A stretch of 64,000 nt of DNA from JAPPLB01 sp965204095 (GCA_965204095.1 OZ241991.1:372001-436000), one strand, 5' to 3'; counted from the stretch's first letter, positions 43,042 to 50,890 are shown. Made by a program: numbers and translations. Notes: generated from the sequence alone by a model not told the origin.

Positions 43042-43338
43042 ATGTCCGATCAATTGCACTTCATCCGTGGCGGCAAGGCTCTCGACCCGGAGGCGAAGGT
43101 CTCGATGGTCGAGTGCGGATGCTGCGAGTGTTACCACCGCGAGGACTTCTGGGGCGACTGCCGCAACGATTCGCAGCGCTTCCTGCCGCACGATCCCACC
43201 GACGGCGAGCCGGAGTATGTCTGCGCCGACGGCAAGCACTGGATTACGGATGCCGAGCTGTCGCGCCGCGAGGACGCGCGTGCCCGGGAAGCCGACTCTC
43301 AACCTCTCACCCCGCAAGACCAAGGAGAATCAGCATGA
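43042..43338 (+). CDS. Unit A gene 2: Cys-rich hypothetical (duplicate of 47132)
   Basis: 98 residues starting 4 nt after gene 1. ECGCCECYHREDFWGDC and VCADGKHW provide a likely zinc site in the first 65 residues. The C-terminal tail is hydrophilic. The stop overlaps the next gene by ATGA. Paralog at 47132, where CGCC is CGSC. Confidence 0.7.
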   Translation: MSDQLHFIRGGKALDPEAKVSMVECGCCECYHREDFWGDCRNDSQRFLPHDPTDGEPEYVCADGKHWITDAELSRREDARAREADSQPLTPQDQGESA

Positions 43339-43673
43339 TCGTTCACGAAGAGATCGTCATGGAAACCCTGCCCGATCCCTGCCCCGATACCTCCTACCTG
43401 GAGCAGGAAGGATTCGAGGAACGGCTGAGCCAGGCCAACAACGGCGACTTCGGATTCATGGGCATCCGCGCGAGCTGCACGGTCCTCATCGGCATCGGCC
43501 ACAAGGGCCACGTCATCGCCCAGCGCATCGACAGCCCCGGCATCTGGGGCGTCGAGACGGACTCCGATCCCGGCCACGTCCAGGAGCTCTATGAGAATGA
43601 ACGCAGCATCCTGCTGGCCATGCTCGCCGCCATGGGCTGCAAGCGCGCCCCCGGCGCCGAAGCCGCCAACTGA
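43335..43673 (+). CDS. Unit A gene 3: hypothetical (duplicate of 47422)
   Basis: 112 residues, coupled by ATGA. The core (IRASCTVLIGIGHKGHVIAQRIDSPGIWGVETDSD, followed by a helical ELYENERSILLAMLAAMG) looks like a compact alpha/beta domain. Paralog at 47422. It is followed by the shared terminator/CTCGAGC element. Confidence 0.7.
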   Translation: MIVHEEIVMETLPDPCPDTSYLEQEGFEERLSQANNGDFGFMGIRASCTVLIGIGHKGHVIAQRIDSPGIWGVETDSDPGHVQELYENERSILLAMLAAMGCKRAPGAEAAN

Positions 43674-43695
43674 CGGCTTCCCGCCATCACCCAGG

Positions 43696-43762
43696 TCCTG
43701 GCGCATCCAGCCGACGCCCCAGGGCCTTTTCGCGCGCTCGAGCTATCGCGCTTGCTCACGTT
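43696..43762 (+). terminator. Terminator plus CTCGAGC hairpin, repeat element copy 2
   Basis: CCTGGCGC ... GCCCCAGGG then CTTTTC, followed by CGCTCGAGCTA ... GCGCTTG. It is related to the elements at 31753 and 47781 but has a less perfect second hairpin. Confidence 0.6.
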
Positions 43763-43811
43763 TGCATCCCAGATCAGCTTCCCTGCAGGCAACCACCGTC
43801 CCCCCTTCGAC

Positions 43812-43860
43812 GGCTGCTCCGCTTTCCGCCAACTACGGGCGAGCGGAAAGCTCCACACCC
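43812..43860 (+). promoter_or_regulatory. Hairpin leader copy 12
   Basis: Inner stem canonical; the outer 5' arm is degenerate (GGCTG opposite CACCC). It ends 24 nt before the ATG. Confidence 0.8.
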
Positions 43861-43884
43861 TTACTCATCAGGAGGATTCCAGCC

Positions 43885-44367
43885 ATGTCGAACACGTCCA
43901 GCCCGTCCGGCGCCGACAGCGTCACGCTGCCCGCAACCCTGTCCGGGCTGCTCGAAGCCGCGATCCATGACGCCCGCCGCCTCGATCGGGATATCTACGC
44001 TCCCTACTACGATGAATGGCACCATGCCAGCGACGCCAACTACTGCGAAGTCTGCCTGGCCGGCGGCCTGATGGCCGGCACGCTGCGGCTCTCGCCCCGA
44101 GTGACCGTCTCGCCGCACATGCTCGATCACGAGACGGAAACCAAGCTCGACGCTCTCGACTTCATGCGCTGCGGACTGTGGAAGCAAGCCTTCGACCTGA
44201 TTCACAACCGCGTTGCTTCCCTTGAGATCAGCAACTTGCTGTTCGCCCTTCCAGCACCTTGTCAGGGCAACTTCACCGGCTGGATCGAGTTCGAGGTCCA
44301 CCTCGACTCCCTCAAAGAGCTGCTTCCCGATCTGCGGGTCATCGACCAGCTCGCCGCGAAGCTCTGA
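43885..44367 (+). CDS. CxxCLAG family protein 1
   Basis: 160 residues, the first member of the expanded family. Family layout: a variable N-terminus; LPATLSGLLEAAIHDARRLD helix; YAPYYDEWHH with the conserved Trp-His; CEVCLAG; a short variable loop; LDALDFMRCGLWKQAF helix; and a C-terminal FTGWIEFEVHLDSLKELLP helix. The Cys-x-x-Cys and the His could bind a metal. No signal peptide, so cytoplasmic. It is very close to copy 3 (48536). Function unknown; I do not recognise the family. Confidence 0.75.
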   Translation: MSNTSSPSGADSVTLPATLSGLLEAAIHDARRLDRDIYAPYYDEWHHASDANYCEVCLAGGLMAGTLRLSPRVTVSPHMLDHETETKLDALDFMRCGLWKQAFDLIHNRVASLEISNLLFALPAPCQGNFTGWIEFEVHLDSLKELLPDLRVIDQLAAKL

Positions 44368-44387
44368 CCGCTGCGCCCCGAGGCGGC

Positions 44388-44436
44388 GGGTTCTCCGCTT
44401 TCCGCCAGCTGCGGGCGAGCGGAAAGCTCCCAACCC
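44388..44436 (+). promoter_or_regulatory. Hairpin leader copy 13
   Basis: Canonical stems. It ends 24 nt before the ATG; the SD is AGAGG. Confidence 0.85.
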
Positions 44437-44460
44437 ACCCCATCCAGAGGCCCACATCCG

Positions 44461-45111
44461 ATGCAAGACCTGTTTCCAGAAATGCACTCCCACGTCGCCA
44501 TCAAGCTGTTCGAGGACGCCATGTTCCTCTACCGCAAGAAGGAGGACTTCAAGAAGATCAACCGCGCCCTTCGCAAGTCGGACCGCCTCGGCAGCGATCA
44601 GCCGCTCGAAGAGCTCAACCTCGATCGCACTCAGATCAACACCCTCAAGACCCCCGACCAGACCGGGACGCGCGGCATTCATCCCATCGTTCTGCGCAAT
44701 ATCCGCAGCCGGATTCTCAAGATGAAGTCCCGTCTGTTCTCCGAGTTCGGCCTCGTGATCGACGAGGGCAAGCTCACCAGCTCCGCAGCTTCGACCCTCC
44801 CCAAGACCACCCACGAAATGTGCGGCGAGGTCCGCATCGTCGATAACGTCGAGACAGGCCGCATTCAGCTCTTCTTCCCCCGCAAGGTCCGCAAGCCCAC
44901 CACCAACGTCCTCAAGTACTACGGCTTCCGCTGGTCACAGGCCGTGGGAGCCTGGCAGCACCCTCGCGACCATCAGGGTACCGGCCTCTATTGGGCGCGG
45001 CGCATCTGCCGGGGCTGGAACCCCTTCGCCCGACCTTCCCCCGCCATCCTCGACGCTCGCTTCGCACTCCCGTCGCGGCCGTCCACGGTGCGCGATCGCA
45101 CATTGATCTGA
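44461..45111 (+). CDS. DUF3560 C-terminal-half protein
   Basis: 216 residues. It lacks the N-terminal DUF3560 signature but matches the rest: INRALRKSDRLGSDQPLEEL, LKTPDQTGTRGI, VRIVDNVETGRIQLFFP and YYGFRWSQAVGAWQHP. It has its own leader, SD and ATG, so it appears to be an expressed shortened paralog rather than a decayed copy. The last 30 residues are basic and low in complexity. About 120 nt after it are empty. Confidence 0.75.
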   Translation: MQDLFPEMHSHVAIKLFEDAMFLYRKKEDFKKINRALRKSDRLGSDQPLEELNLDRTQINTLKTPDQTGTRGIHPIVLRNIRSRILKMKSRLFSEFGLVIDEGKLTSSAASTLPKTTHEMCGEVRIVDNVETGRIQLFFPRKVRKPTTNVLKYYGFRWSQAVGAWQHPRDHQGTGLYWARRICRGWNPFARPSPAILDARFALPSRPSTVRDRTLI

Positions 45112-45234
45112 TTCAGATTCCACGACAGCGTGATCGACGCCGGCGTGATCCGCTCTTGCCCCATTTTTCGCTGCCGATACGCTGCGCATGACCTTCACTG
45201 CGCTCGCTCCCGGCCGCGATCCGCATCATGATGA

Positions 45235-45283
45235 GGGTTCTCCGCTTTCCGCCAGGTACGGACGAGCGGAAAGCTCCCAACCC
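45235..45283 (+). promoter_or_regulatory. Hairpin leader copy 14
   Basis: Canonical stems, loop AGGTACGGAC. It ends 22 nt before the ATG. Confidence 0.85.
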
Positions 45284-45305
45284 TTACATCGCGGAGGATT
45301 CACCC

Positions 45306-45554
45306 ATGGCAAACGAAAACGCCGCAACCGTATCGGAAGTTTGGGAAATGACCTGCCCCGCATGCCGCTTCGACGACGACATTCGCATCCACGCCACCAT
45401 CGCCGTCATTCTGCTGCCCGATGGCACCGACCCCACCGATTCCGACACCGAATGGGACGACTCCAGCATCGCGCTGTGCAACCGCTGCGATTTCACCGGA
45501 ACGGTGAAGGACTTCCAGGACGCCTACAGGAAGCCCTCCAGCGGCGGCGGCTGA
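45306..45554 (+). CDS. Zn-ribbon mini-protein (pair member 1)
   Basis: 82 residues. EMTCPACRFDDDIRIHATIAV and LCNRCDFTGTVKDF form a four-Cys zinc ribbon; the loop between carries GTDPTDSDTEWD. A paralog follows immediately at 45684. Each has its own leader, showing leader-plus-gene duplication as one unit. Confidence 0.7.
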   Translation: MANENAATVSEVWEMTCPACRFDDDIRIHATIAVILLPDGTDPTDSDTEWDDSSIALCNRCDFTGTVKDFQDAYRKPSSGGG

Positions 45555-45612
45555 GTCGCCGCTTTCCCCCGGCCGTATTCCGGATGCCTGGATGCCCCTT
45601 TCCTCCGGTAGC

Positions 45613-45661
45613 GGGTTCTCCGCTTTCCGCCAGGTACTTGCGAGCGGAAAGCTCCCAACCC
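45613..45661 (+). promoter_or_regulatory. Hairpin leader copy 15
   Basis: Canonical stems, loop AGGTACTTGC. It ends 22 nt before the ATG. Confidence 0.85.
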
Positions 45662-45683
45662 TTCAATCCCGGAGGATTCCAGC

Positions 45684-45941
45684 ATGCCCAAAATCATCAT
45701 CCTTTCCCCCAGCTCGGTATCTCAAGAATGGGAAATGATCTGCCCCGACTGCCGCCGAGACGACCGCATTCACATTCAGGCCACCGTTACGGTCCTGCTC
45801 ACCCATCGCGGAACCGATCCCGTCGATTCCGATACCGAGTGGGACGGTTCCAGCACCGCGCAGTGCCGCCATTGCGATTTCACCGGAACCGTTCGCGACT
45901 TCTCGGACGCCTTCTCTGCACTCCGCAGCGGCGGCCGCTAG
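45684..45941 (+). CDS. Zn-ribbon mini-protein (pair member 2)
   Basis: 85 residues, paralog of 45306 with the same EMICPDC ... QCRHCDFTGTVRDF zinc ribbon and GTDPVDSDTEWDG loop but a different N-terminus. The intergenic text after both genes (CCCCGGCCGTATTCCGG) is also shared, so the duplication included flanking sequence. Confidence 0.7.
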   Translation: MPKIIILSPSSVSQEWEMICPDCRRDDRIHIQATVTVLLTHRGTDPVDSDTEWDGSSTAQCRHCDFTGTVRDFSDAFSALRSGGR

Positions 45942-46001
45942 GCCGCCGTCCCCTTCCCCCGGCCGTATTCCGGCTTCACTGATCTGTGCTTCCCCGGTCG
46001 C

Positions 46002-46050
46002 GGGTTCTCCGCTTTCCGCCAGGTACTTACGAGCGGAAAGCTCCAAACCC
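46002..46050 (+). promoter_or_regulatory. Hairpin leader copy 16
   Basis: Canonical stems. It ends 23 nt before the ATG, with CAGGAGG in between. Confidence 0.85.
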
Positions 46051-46073
46051 ACTTATCCAGGAGGACATGATCC

Positions 46074-46634
46074 ATGAGTGCTTACGTAGTCACCCCGGCG
46101 CACATCGCCACGTGCGCGAAGATCATCCGGGAGATCATCTTCCATTTCGACAAGAACCCGCCCAGCGACAGCGACGTTCGCATGGACCTCGCCATGGCCA
46201 ACGTCATCAGCGTCGCCTTCCGCTACGGCCCCGAAGGCCGCCGCGCCTACGCCTCGATCTTCAGCTCCATCCTCGACCAACTCGAAGACGCCGACTGGGA
46301 CACCAGCAACGTCGATCACCCCGAAGCCATCAACGACATCAACGTAGCCTGTTTCGACGAAGGCTACACCGTCAGTGACTACCTTCGCGACTGCCGTTCC
46401 GCCGAGCCTCGCATCTACACCCACACCGAAGCGTGCGAGTACCTCAGTTGCCTCAACTACCAGTCGTGCGAACCGCCGAACTGGCAAGACAGCAAGGTGC
46501 GAATGTGGATTCTGGAAGCAAAGTCCTATCTCGCCAACCGGCTCGCCAAGCAGATTCTCGGCGAACGCCACGTTTGGGAAGTCCGCGACGCCGAGCCCAA
46601 CCTCACACCCGTCTCCTCGCTGATTCCCACCTAG
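46074..46634 (+). CDS. Hypothetical protein with leader and terminator
   Basis: 186 residues, soluble and mixed. Notable stretches are IREIIFHFDKNPPSDSDV, INDINVACFDEGYTVSDYL and SCLNYQSCEPPNW. No signal peptide or clear metal motif. ATG 46074 follows CAGGAGG and leader 16, and a strong terminator follows the stop. It has no paralog in the window. Unknown. Confidence 0.65.
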   Translation: MSAYVVTPAHIATCAKIIREIIFHFDKNPPSDSDVRMDLAMANVISVAFRYGPEGRRAYASIFSSILDQLEDADWDTSNVDHPEAINDINVACFDEGYTVSDYLRDCRSAEPRIYTHTEACEYLSCLNYQSCEPPNWQDSKVRMWILEAKSYLANRLAKQILGERHVWEVRDAEPNLTPVSSLIPT

Positions 46635-46644
46635 CAGTGATCCT

Positions 46645-46676
46645 GTCCCGCCGCTTCGGCGGCGGGACTTCTTTTG
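46645..46676 (+). terminator. Strong intrinsic terminator
   Basis: A perfect 10-bp stem GTCCCGCCGC/GCGGCGGGAC with a TTCG tetraloop, followed by TTCTTTT. Confidence 0.85.
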
Positions 46677-46719
46677 CCGCTAGCGGCCATCTCAACCCCT
46701 GCGGCTCTCCCGCGTTGAA

Positions 46720-46768
46720 GGGTTCTCCGCTTTCCGCCAGGTAGCTGCGAGCGGAAAGCTCCAAACCC
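46720..46768 (+). promoter_or_regulatory. Hairpin leader copy 17 (three-gene unit B)
   Basis: Canonical stems. It ends 23 nt before the TTG start, as in unit A. Confidence 0.85.
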
Positions 46769-46791
46769 ATTCCCCAAGGAGGACTCCAGCA

Positions 46792-47127
46792 TTGAAAGAC
46801 CAACCTCAGACCATCGACGTGATGTTCCGGAAGTACCGCGACAAGAGCGCCGAGATTCTGGCCGTGTTCCCCTACGAGGCCCACGACCGCAGCGGTCTGT
46901 TCGTGACCTGTTATGCGCATATCGGCCAGCACGGAAGCGTGCAGATGGCGCATGTATTCAGCGCAACCCGGCCGGCAAAGCCCGACGAGTACGCCGATCT
47001 GTACCGCGAGCTGCAGAGCATCTACGAACGCGCGAAGTTCCCCGGCGATCCGGTCTACCAGCTCCGCATCGTCAAGCGTCGTTCCGCCAGGCGCATCCAG
47101 GAGATGCTTGAGAAAGTGAGGCGTTGA
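46792..47127 (+). CDS. Unit B gene 1: duplicate of 42702
   Basis: 111 residues from TTG with AAGGAGG. It differs from the unit A copy mainly in the middle (HDRSGLFVTCYAHIGQHG versus HDLYSDFVICYAHVGQHG) and in the last 10 residues. Retention of the same TTG start and SD argues that both copies are translated. Function unknown. Confidence 0.7.
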   Translation: MKDQPQTIDVMFRKYRDKSAEILAVFPYEAHDRSGLFVTCYAHIGQHGSVQMAHVFSATRPAKPDEYADLYRELQSIYERAKFPGDPVYQLRIVKRRSARRIQEMLEKVRR

Positions 47128-47131
47128 CCCC

Positions 47132-47425
47132 ATGTCCGATTCATTGCACTTCATCCGAGCCGGCAAGTCCCTCGATCCGAAGGCGAAAGTCGAGATGATC
47201 GAGTGCGGTAGCTGCGAGTATCACCACCGCGCCGACTTTTGGGGCGACTGCCGGACCGACTCGCAGCGATTCATGCCGCATGACGGCACCGGCGAACCGG
47301 AATACGAATGCGAGAACGGCCACCACTGGATTACCGAAACCGAATGGTGGCGCCGGCAGGAGGCTCTCGCCGAAACAGCCGACATCCAAACCCCTTCCCA
47401 GCAAGACCAAGGAGCCTCGTCATGA
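47132..47425 (+). CDS. Unit B gene 2: duplicate of 43042
   Basis: 97 residues. ECGSCEYHHRADFWGDC and ECENGHHW preserve most of the probable zinc ligands, although one Cys of the unit A CGCC motif is Ser and another is Tyr. Coupled to gene 3 by ATGA. Confidence 0.7.
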   Translation: MSDSLHFIRAGKSLDPKAKVEMIECGSCEYHHRADFWGDCRTDSQRFMPHDGTGEPEYECENGHHWITETEWWRRQEALAETADIQTPSQQDQGASS

Positions 47426-47760
47426 TCGTCCACGAAGAAATCACCATGGAAACCCTGCCCGATCCCTTCCCCGATACCTCGTATCTTCAGCAGAAAGGCT
47501 ACGAAGAGCGCTTGCAGCAGTCCGAGGACGGCATCTTCTCGTTCATCGGAGTCCGCGCGAGCTGCACCGTCCACATCGGTATCGGCCAGAAAGGCCACAC
47601 CATCGCACAGCGGATCGACAGCCCCGGAGTCTGGAACGTCGAATCCGACTCCGACGACCGCCACATCCAGGAGCTCTTCGAAAACGAGCGCAGCCTCCTG
47701 CTGGCGATGCTCGACGCGATGGGAAGTCGTTGCCGGCGCAAAGCCTTCCCATCGAACTGA
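47422..47760 (+). CDS. Unit B gene 3: duplicate of 43335
   Basis: 112 residues. The central domain (VRASCTVHIGIGQKGHTIAQRIDSPGVWNVESDSD) is conserved with unit A, while the last ~12 residues differ completely. Coupled by ATGA and followed by the terminator/CTCGAGC element. Confidence 0.7.
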   Translation: MIVHEEITMETLPDPFPDTSYLQQKGYEERLQQSEDGIFSFIGVRASCTVHIGIGQKGHTIAQRIDSPGVWNVESDSDDRHIQELFENERSLLLAMLDAMGSRCRRKAFPSN

Positions 47761-47780
47761 CCCTTTCCTGCCGCACACCG

Positions 47781-47847
47781 CCCCTGGCGCAACCTGCGTT
47801 GCCCCAGGGCCTCTTCATGCACTCGAGCTACTGCGCTTGAGCGCATT
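47781..47847 (+). terminator. Terminator plus CTCGAGC hairpin, repeat element copy 3
   Basis: CCCTGGCGCAA/TTGCCCCAGGG with one C-C mismatch, a short pyrimidine tail, then ATGCACTCGAGC/GCTTGAGCGCAT around TACTGC. It corresponds to the elements at 31753 and 43696. Confidence 0.65.
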
Positions 47848-47892
47848 TCGTGTCAGAGAAGCTAGCTGCAGGTGAACCTTGCCCTCTTCGAC

Positions 47893-47941
47893 GGGTTCTC
47901 CGCTTCCCGCCAGTCAGCATCGAGCGGAAAGCTCCCCACCC
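47893..47941 (+). promoter_or_regulatory. Hairpin leader copy 18
   Basis: The inner 5' arm is GCTTCCCGC while the 3' arm stays GCGGAAAGC, giving one uncompensated mismatch. It ends 21 nt before the TTG. Confidence 0.8.
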
Positions 47942-47962
47942 TTACATCAGGAGGCAACAGCC

Positions 47963-48445
47963 TTGACGAACACCCTCGAAGCTCCCAAATCCTGCAGCTC
48001 CCTGCTGCCGGACACCATGGCCGGCTTGCTACATGCGGCAATCATCGACGCCCGCAGTCTCGATCGTACGATCTATAACCCCTACTTCGACGAGTGGCAC
48101 GGCAACTTTGACTTGCATCGTTGCGAGATTTGCCTTGCCGGAAGCCTGATCGCAGGTACGCTGAACGCCACGCCTGGCGTGCGTATTTCTCCCAATGCCT
48201 ATCCTCGCGACATCAATACCAAGCTCGAAGCACTCGACTACATGCGCTGCGGAATGTGGAGAGATGCTTTCAGGCTCGTCTACGGCCGCACGCCGGACTC
48301 TCTAATCGAAAGCATGCTACGCGCAGTTGCTTCTCCATCCAACGCTTCCTTCTACGGCTGGGACGAGTTTGACGATCATCTCGCCTCTCTCGAAGAGCTG
48401 CTGCTCGATCTGCGCAAGATCGATGCGCAGGCCGCCAAGCTCTGA
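47963..48445 (+). CDS. CxxCLAG family protein 2
   Basis: 160 residues from TTG 47963 (CAGGAGG eight bases upstream). Family motifs: LPDTMAGLLHAAIIDARSLD, DEWHG, CEICLAG, LDYMRCGMWRDAF and YGWDEFDDHLASLEELL. It follows duplicated unit B as copy 1 follows unit A, so the larger duplicated segment includes a family member. Only 17 nt separate its stop from the next leader, too little for a promoter. Confidence 0.75.
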   Translation: MTNTLEAPKSCSSLLPDTMAGLLHAAIIDARSLDRTIYNPYFDEWHGNFDLHRCEICLAGSLIAGTLNATPGVRISPNAYPRDINTKLEALDYMRCGMWRDAFRLVYGRTPDSLIESMLRAVASPSNASFYGWDEFDDHLASLEELLLDLRKIDAQAAKL

Positions 48446-48462
48446 GCACGCCGCTTCTGGAC

Positions 48463-48511
48463 GGGTTCTCCGCTTTCCGCCAGGTACGGACGAGCGGAAA
48501 GCTCCCCACCC
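48463..48511 (+). promoter_or_regulatory. Hairpin leader copy 19
   Basis: Inner stem canonical; the outer 3' arm is CACCC. It ends 24 nt before the TTG and begins only 17 nt after the previous stop. Confidence 0.85.
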
Positions 48512-48535
48512 TTATCCATCAGGAGGATTCCTTCC

Positions 48536-49018
48536 TTGTCGAACACAACGATCCCGTCCGACCCCGACAACATCACGCTTCCCTCTACCCTGGCGGGGCT
48601 TCTCGAAGCCGCCATCCTCGACGCCCGCAGCCTCGATCGGAACATCTACGTTCCCTACCACGACGAGTGGCACCATGCCAGCAACCACAACTACTGCGAA
48701 GTCTGCCTGGGCGGCGCCCTGATGGCCGGCACGCTCAAGCTCCCCCCCCGCGTTACCGTTTCGCCCCACATGCTCTCTCACGAAACCGAAGTCAAGCTCG
48801 ATGCTCTCGACTTCATGCGCTGCGGACTGTGGAAGCAAGCCTTCGATCTGATCCACAACCGCGTTCCTTCCCGGGCGATCAGCGATCTGCTGTTCACCCT
48901 TCCAGCCCCGCCGTTCGGAAACTTCACCGGCTGGATCGAGTTCAACGCCCATCTGGACTTCCTCGTAGAGCTGCTGCCCGCCCTTCGCAACATCGATCAG
49001 CTCGCCGCAAAGCTCTGA
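48536..49018 (+). CDS. CxxCLAG family protein 3
   Basis: 160 residues from TTG. It is the closest relative of copy 1 across its whole length (shared MSNT N-terminus, DEWHHAS, CEVCLGG with Ala replaced by Gly, LDFMRCGLWKQAFDLIHNR, IDQLAAKL C-terminus). This pair shows that recent duplication can skip over intervening genes. Unknown function. Confidence 0.75.
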   Translation: MSNTTIPSDPDNITLPSTLAGLLEAAILDARSLDRNIYVPYHDEWHHASNHNYCEVCLGGALMAGTLKLPPRVTVSPHMLSHETEVKLDALDFMRCGLWKQAFDLIHNRVPSRAISDLLFTLPAPPFGNFTGWIEFNAHLDFLVELLPALRNIDQLAAKL

Positions 49019-49038
49019 TCGCCGCGACTCGATCGTGC

Positions 49039-49087
49039 GGGTTCTCCGCTTTCCGCCATCAACCAGTGAGCGGAAAGCTCCCAACCC
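49039..49087 (+). promoter_or_regulatory. Hairpin leader copy 20
   Basis: Canonical stems, loop ATCAACCAGT. It ends 24 nt before the ATG; the SD is the weaker AGAAGG. Confidence 0.85.
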
Positions 49088-49111
49088 TTATCCATCAGAA
49101 GGCAACTCATC

Positions 49112-49342
49112 ATGACACTATCGCTCGAAGTCGATCTGCTGCACGAACCACCCGATCCGGACGAGGACGAGGACTCCCCCGAAGCGGCGGTCTGCGCCAA
49201 CTGCGGCAGCAACAAGATCACCTTCGACGCCACCGCGTATTGGGACGAAAAGCAGCAGCAGTTCGAATACGACATCTTCCGCGACAAGGTCTACTGCCAG
49301 TTCTGCGACGGCAAGCAGCATGTCGATTGGGTTTCGATCTGA
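49112..49342 (+). CDS. Zn-ribbon mini-protein
   Basis: 76 residues. After an acidic N-terminus (DPDEDEDSPE), VCANCGSNKITFDA and VYCQFCDGKQHVDW form a four-Cys zinc ribbon. It has its own leader and is followed 24 nt later by a small RHH gene, probably on the same transcript. Unknown function. Confidence 0.65.
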   Translation: MTLSLEVDLLHEPPDPDEDEDSPEAAVCANCGSNKITFDATAYWDEKQQQFEYDIFRDKVYCQFCDGKQHVDWVSI

Positions 49343-49366
49343 TCGAATCTCTTCTACTCTCCAACC

Positions 49367-49570
49367 ATGACCAGCACCGGGAAATCCATCACCTTCACCT
49401 GCAGCGACCAGCTCTACGAGCGCGTCGAGGAAGCCAGCCGTCGGGCAGGTGTCTCGATCGAGAAACACATCGCCCAAGTGGTCGAGGACCACTTCTTCCC
49501 GGCAGCCAAGCGCCGCAGGGACTACTACGCTCGCCGGCGCTTCTACACCTACGAGATCGATCCCGATTGA
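49367..49570 (+). CDS. Small RHH-type DNA-binding protein, no leader
   Basis: 67 residues. ITFTCSDQLYERVEEASRRAGVSIEKHIAQVVEDHF is a ribbon-helix-helix pattern (strand, helix, turn, helix), followed by a basic aromatic tail (KRRRDYYARRRFYTYE). It lacks a leader and a strong SD, so it may be expressed by read-through from 49112. A candidate transcriptional repressor within the array. Confidence 0.6.
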   Translation: MTSTGKSITFTCSDQLYERVEEASRRAGVSIEKHIAQVVEDHFFPAAKRRRDYYARRRFYTYEIDPD

Positions 49571-49600
49571 AGCACAAGCCCCTCATGCGGCCCTCAGCAC

Positions 49601-49649
49601 GGGTTCTCCGCTTTCCGCCAGGCAACAGCGAGCGGAAAGCTCCCAACCC
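49601..49649 (+). promoter_or_regulatory. Hairpin leader copy 21
   Basis: Canonical stems, loop AGGCAACAGC. It ends 25 nt before the ATG. Confidence 0.85.
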
Positions 49650-49674
49650 TGACTTCCAGGAGGCCGAACACACC

Positions 49675-50211
49675 ATGTCAGTTCTTCCCACTCCCATCGC
49701 AGGCTCCGTTGCTCACAAATCCATCTTCCACTTCGAAGAGGATTACCGCTTGCTGTTCAACACCATGGCCGATTTTCTCCAGGCGGCCATAGCCGATGCT
49801 CGCAGGCTCACTCGCCGTCTCTACCATCCGCTTTTCGGAGAGTGGCATCACCCCGGCAAAACCGGACGTTGTGAAATCTGCCTTGCCGGCACCTTTATCG
49901 CCGGCACGTTGCGCTTTTCTTCCTTTCAGTCCGTCAACCTGACGAACATCTCCGGTCCCGTCAGCGACTTGCTGATTGCGCTCGACTGCATGCGCACCGG
50001 AGATTGGGCGGCAGCCTTCTACAAGTACTACTCGCGCAATCCCCATCCCGATACCGAGTTGAAACTCGGCGAGCTGCCCGTTCCCAAATGCCGCGATTTC
50101 ACGAGCTGGGCAAGGTTCGACATTCACCTGGCTTCACTCGATGCCATCATCCCCCTGTTGCGCGAGATCGAACAGCAGGAGTCGCGCAACCATCTTCGAG
50201 ATTCGTCGTGA
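49675..50211 (+). CDS. CxxCLAG family protein 4
   Basis: 178 residues, the longest member, with a 36-residue N-terminal extension before MADFLQAAIADARRLT. Motifs GEWHH, CEICLAG, LDCMRTGDWAAAF and SWARFDIHLASLDAIIP are kept. Its nearest relatives are copies 5 and 6, which follow directly and share the MRTGDW/MRSGDW variant, so this is a local duplication cluster. Confidence 0.75.
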   Translation: MSVLPTPIAGSVAHKSIFHFEEDYRLLFNTMADFLQAAIADARRLTRRLYHPLFGEWHHPGKTGRCEICLAGTFIAGTLRFSSFQSVNLTNISGPVSDLLIALDCMRTGDWAAAFYKYYSRNPHPDTELKLGELPVPKCRDFTSWARFDIHLASLDAIIPLLREIEQQESRNHLRDSS

Positions 50212-50244
50212 CGGTTCGGTTCAACGTCTTCTTTCCTTACTCAC

Positions 50245-50293
50245 GGGTTCTCCGCTTTCCGCCATCAACCAGTGAGCGGAAAGCTCCCAACCC
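50245..50293 (+). promoter_or_regulatory. Hairpin leader copy 22
   Basis: Canonical stems, same loop as copy 20 (ATCAACCAGT). It ends 25 nt before the ATG. Confidence 0.85.
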
Positions 50294-50318
50294 TACTTCC
50301 CAGGAGGCCAGCAACTCC

Positions 50319-50822
50319 ATGCCCAACGACACCGTCGCCGACATTCCGAGCACCACGCCCACCTTCACCGTCGATGCGGATGAGATGACCTCTCCGGATA
50401 CGATGGCCGACTTCCTCGAAGCTGCCATCGCCGACGCTCGCGGCCTCAACCGCAAGCGTTACCGTCCGGATGCCGAGTTGTGGCATTCGCCCGCGTTCAA
50501 CGGAGAGTGCCGCGTTTGCCTGGCCGGCTGCTTCATCGCCGCGAAGCTGCGCCCTCCCAGCAGCACGGACATCGACATCGCCGATGTTTCCAGTTCCGTC
50601 GCGAACAAGCTCAAGGCGCTCGATTTCATGCGCACCGGCAACTGGTCCGTCGCCTTCAAGTTCTTCTATTCCGTCCTTCCGGATTCCGATACCGAGCGTC
50701 AGCTCAACGAGCTGCCCATTCCCGCAGACCCTTACTTCGCAACCTGGTTCGAGTTCGACCTTCACCTACGCTCGCTCGATGCGATCGTCCCCAGGCTACG
50801 CGAGATCGAACAGCAACCGTAG
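50319..50822 (+). CDS. CxxCLAG family protein 5
   Basis: 167 residues. Motifs: SPDTMADFLEAAIADARGLN, LWHS, CRVCLAGCFIAAKL, LDFMRTGNWSVAF and TWFEFDLHLRSLDAIVP. An additional Cys follows the CLAG motif. N-terminal ~25 residues are rich in Thr and Pro and unique. Leader 22 and CAGGAGG precede it. Confidence 0.75.
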   Translation: MPNDTVADIPSTTPTFTVDADEMTSPDTMADFLEAAIADARGLNRKRYRPDAELWHSPAFNGECRVCLAGCFIAAKLRPPSSTDIDIADVSSSVANKLKALDFMRTGNWSVAFKFFYSVLPDSDTERQLNELPIPADPYFATWFEFDLHLRSLDAIVPRLREIEQQP

Positions 50823-50841
50823 CCCAACCCTTTCCCCTGCA

Positions 50842-50890
50842 GGGTTCTCCGCTTTCCGCCGTCAGTGAGTGAGCGGAAAGCTCCCAACCC
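50842..50890 (+). promoter_or_regulatory. Hairpin leader copy 23
   Basis: Canonical stems; the loop GTCAGTGAGT is unusual. It ends 24 nt before the ATG. Confidence 0.85.
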
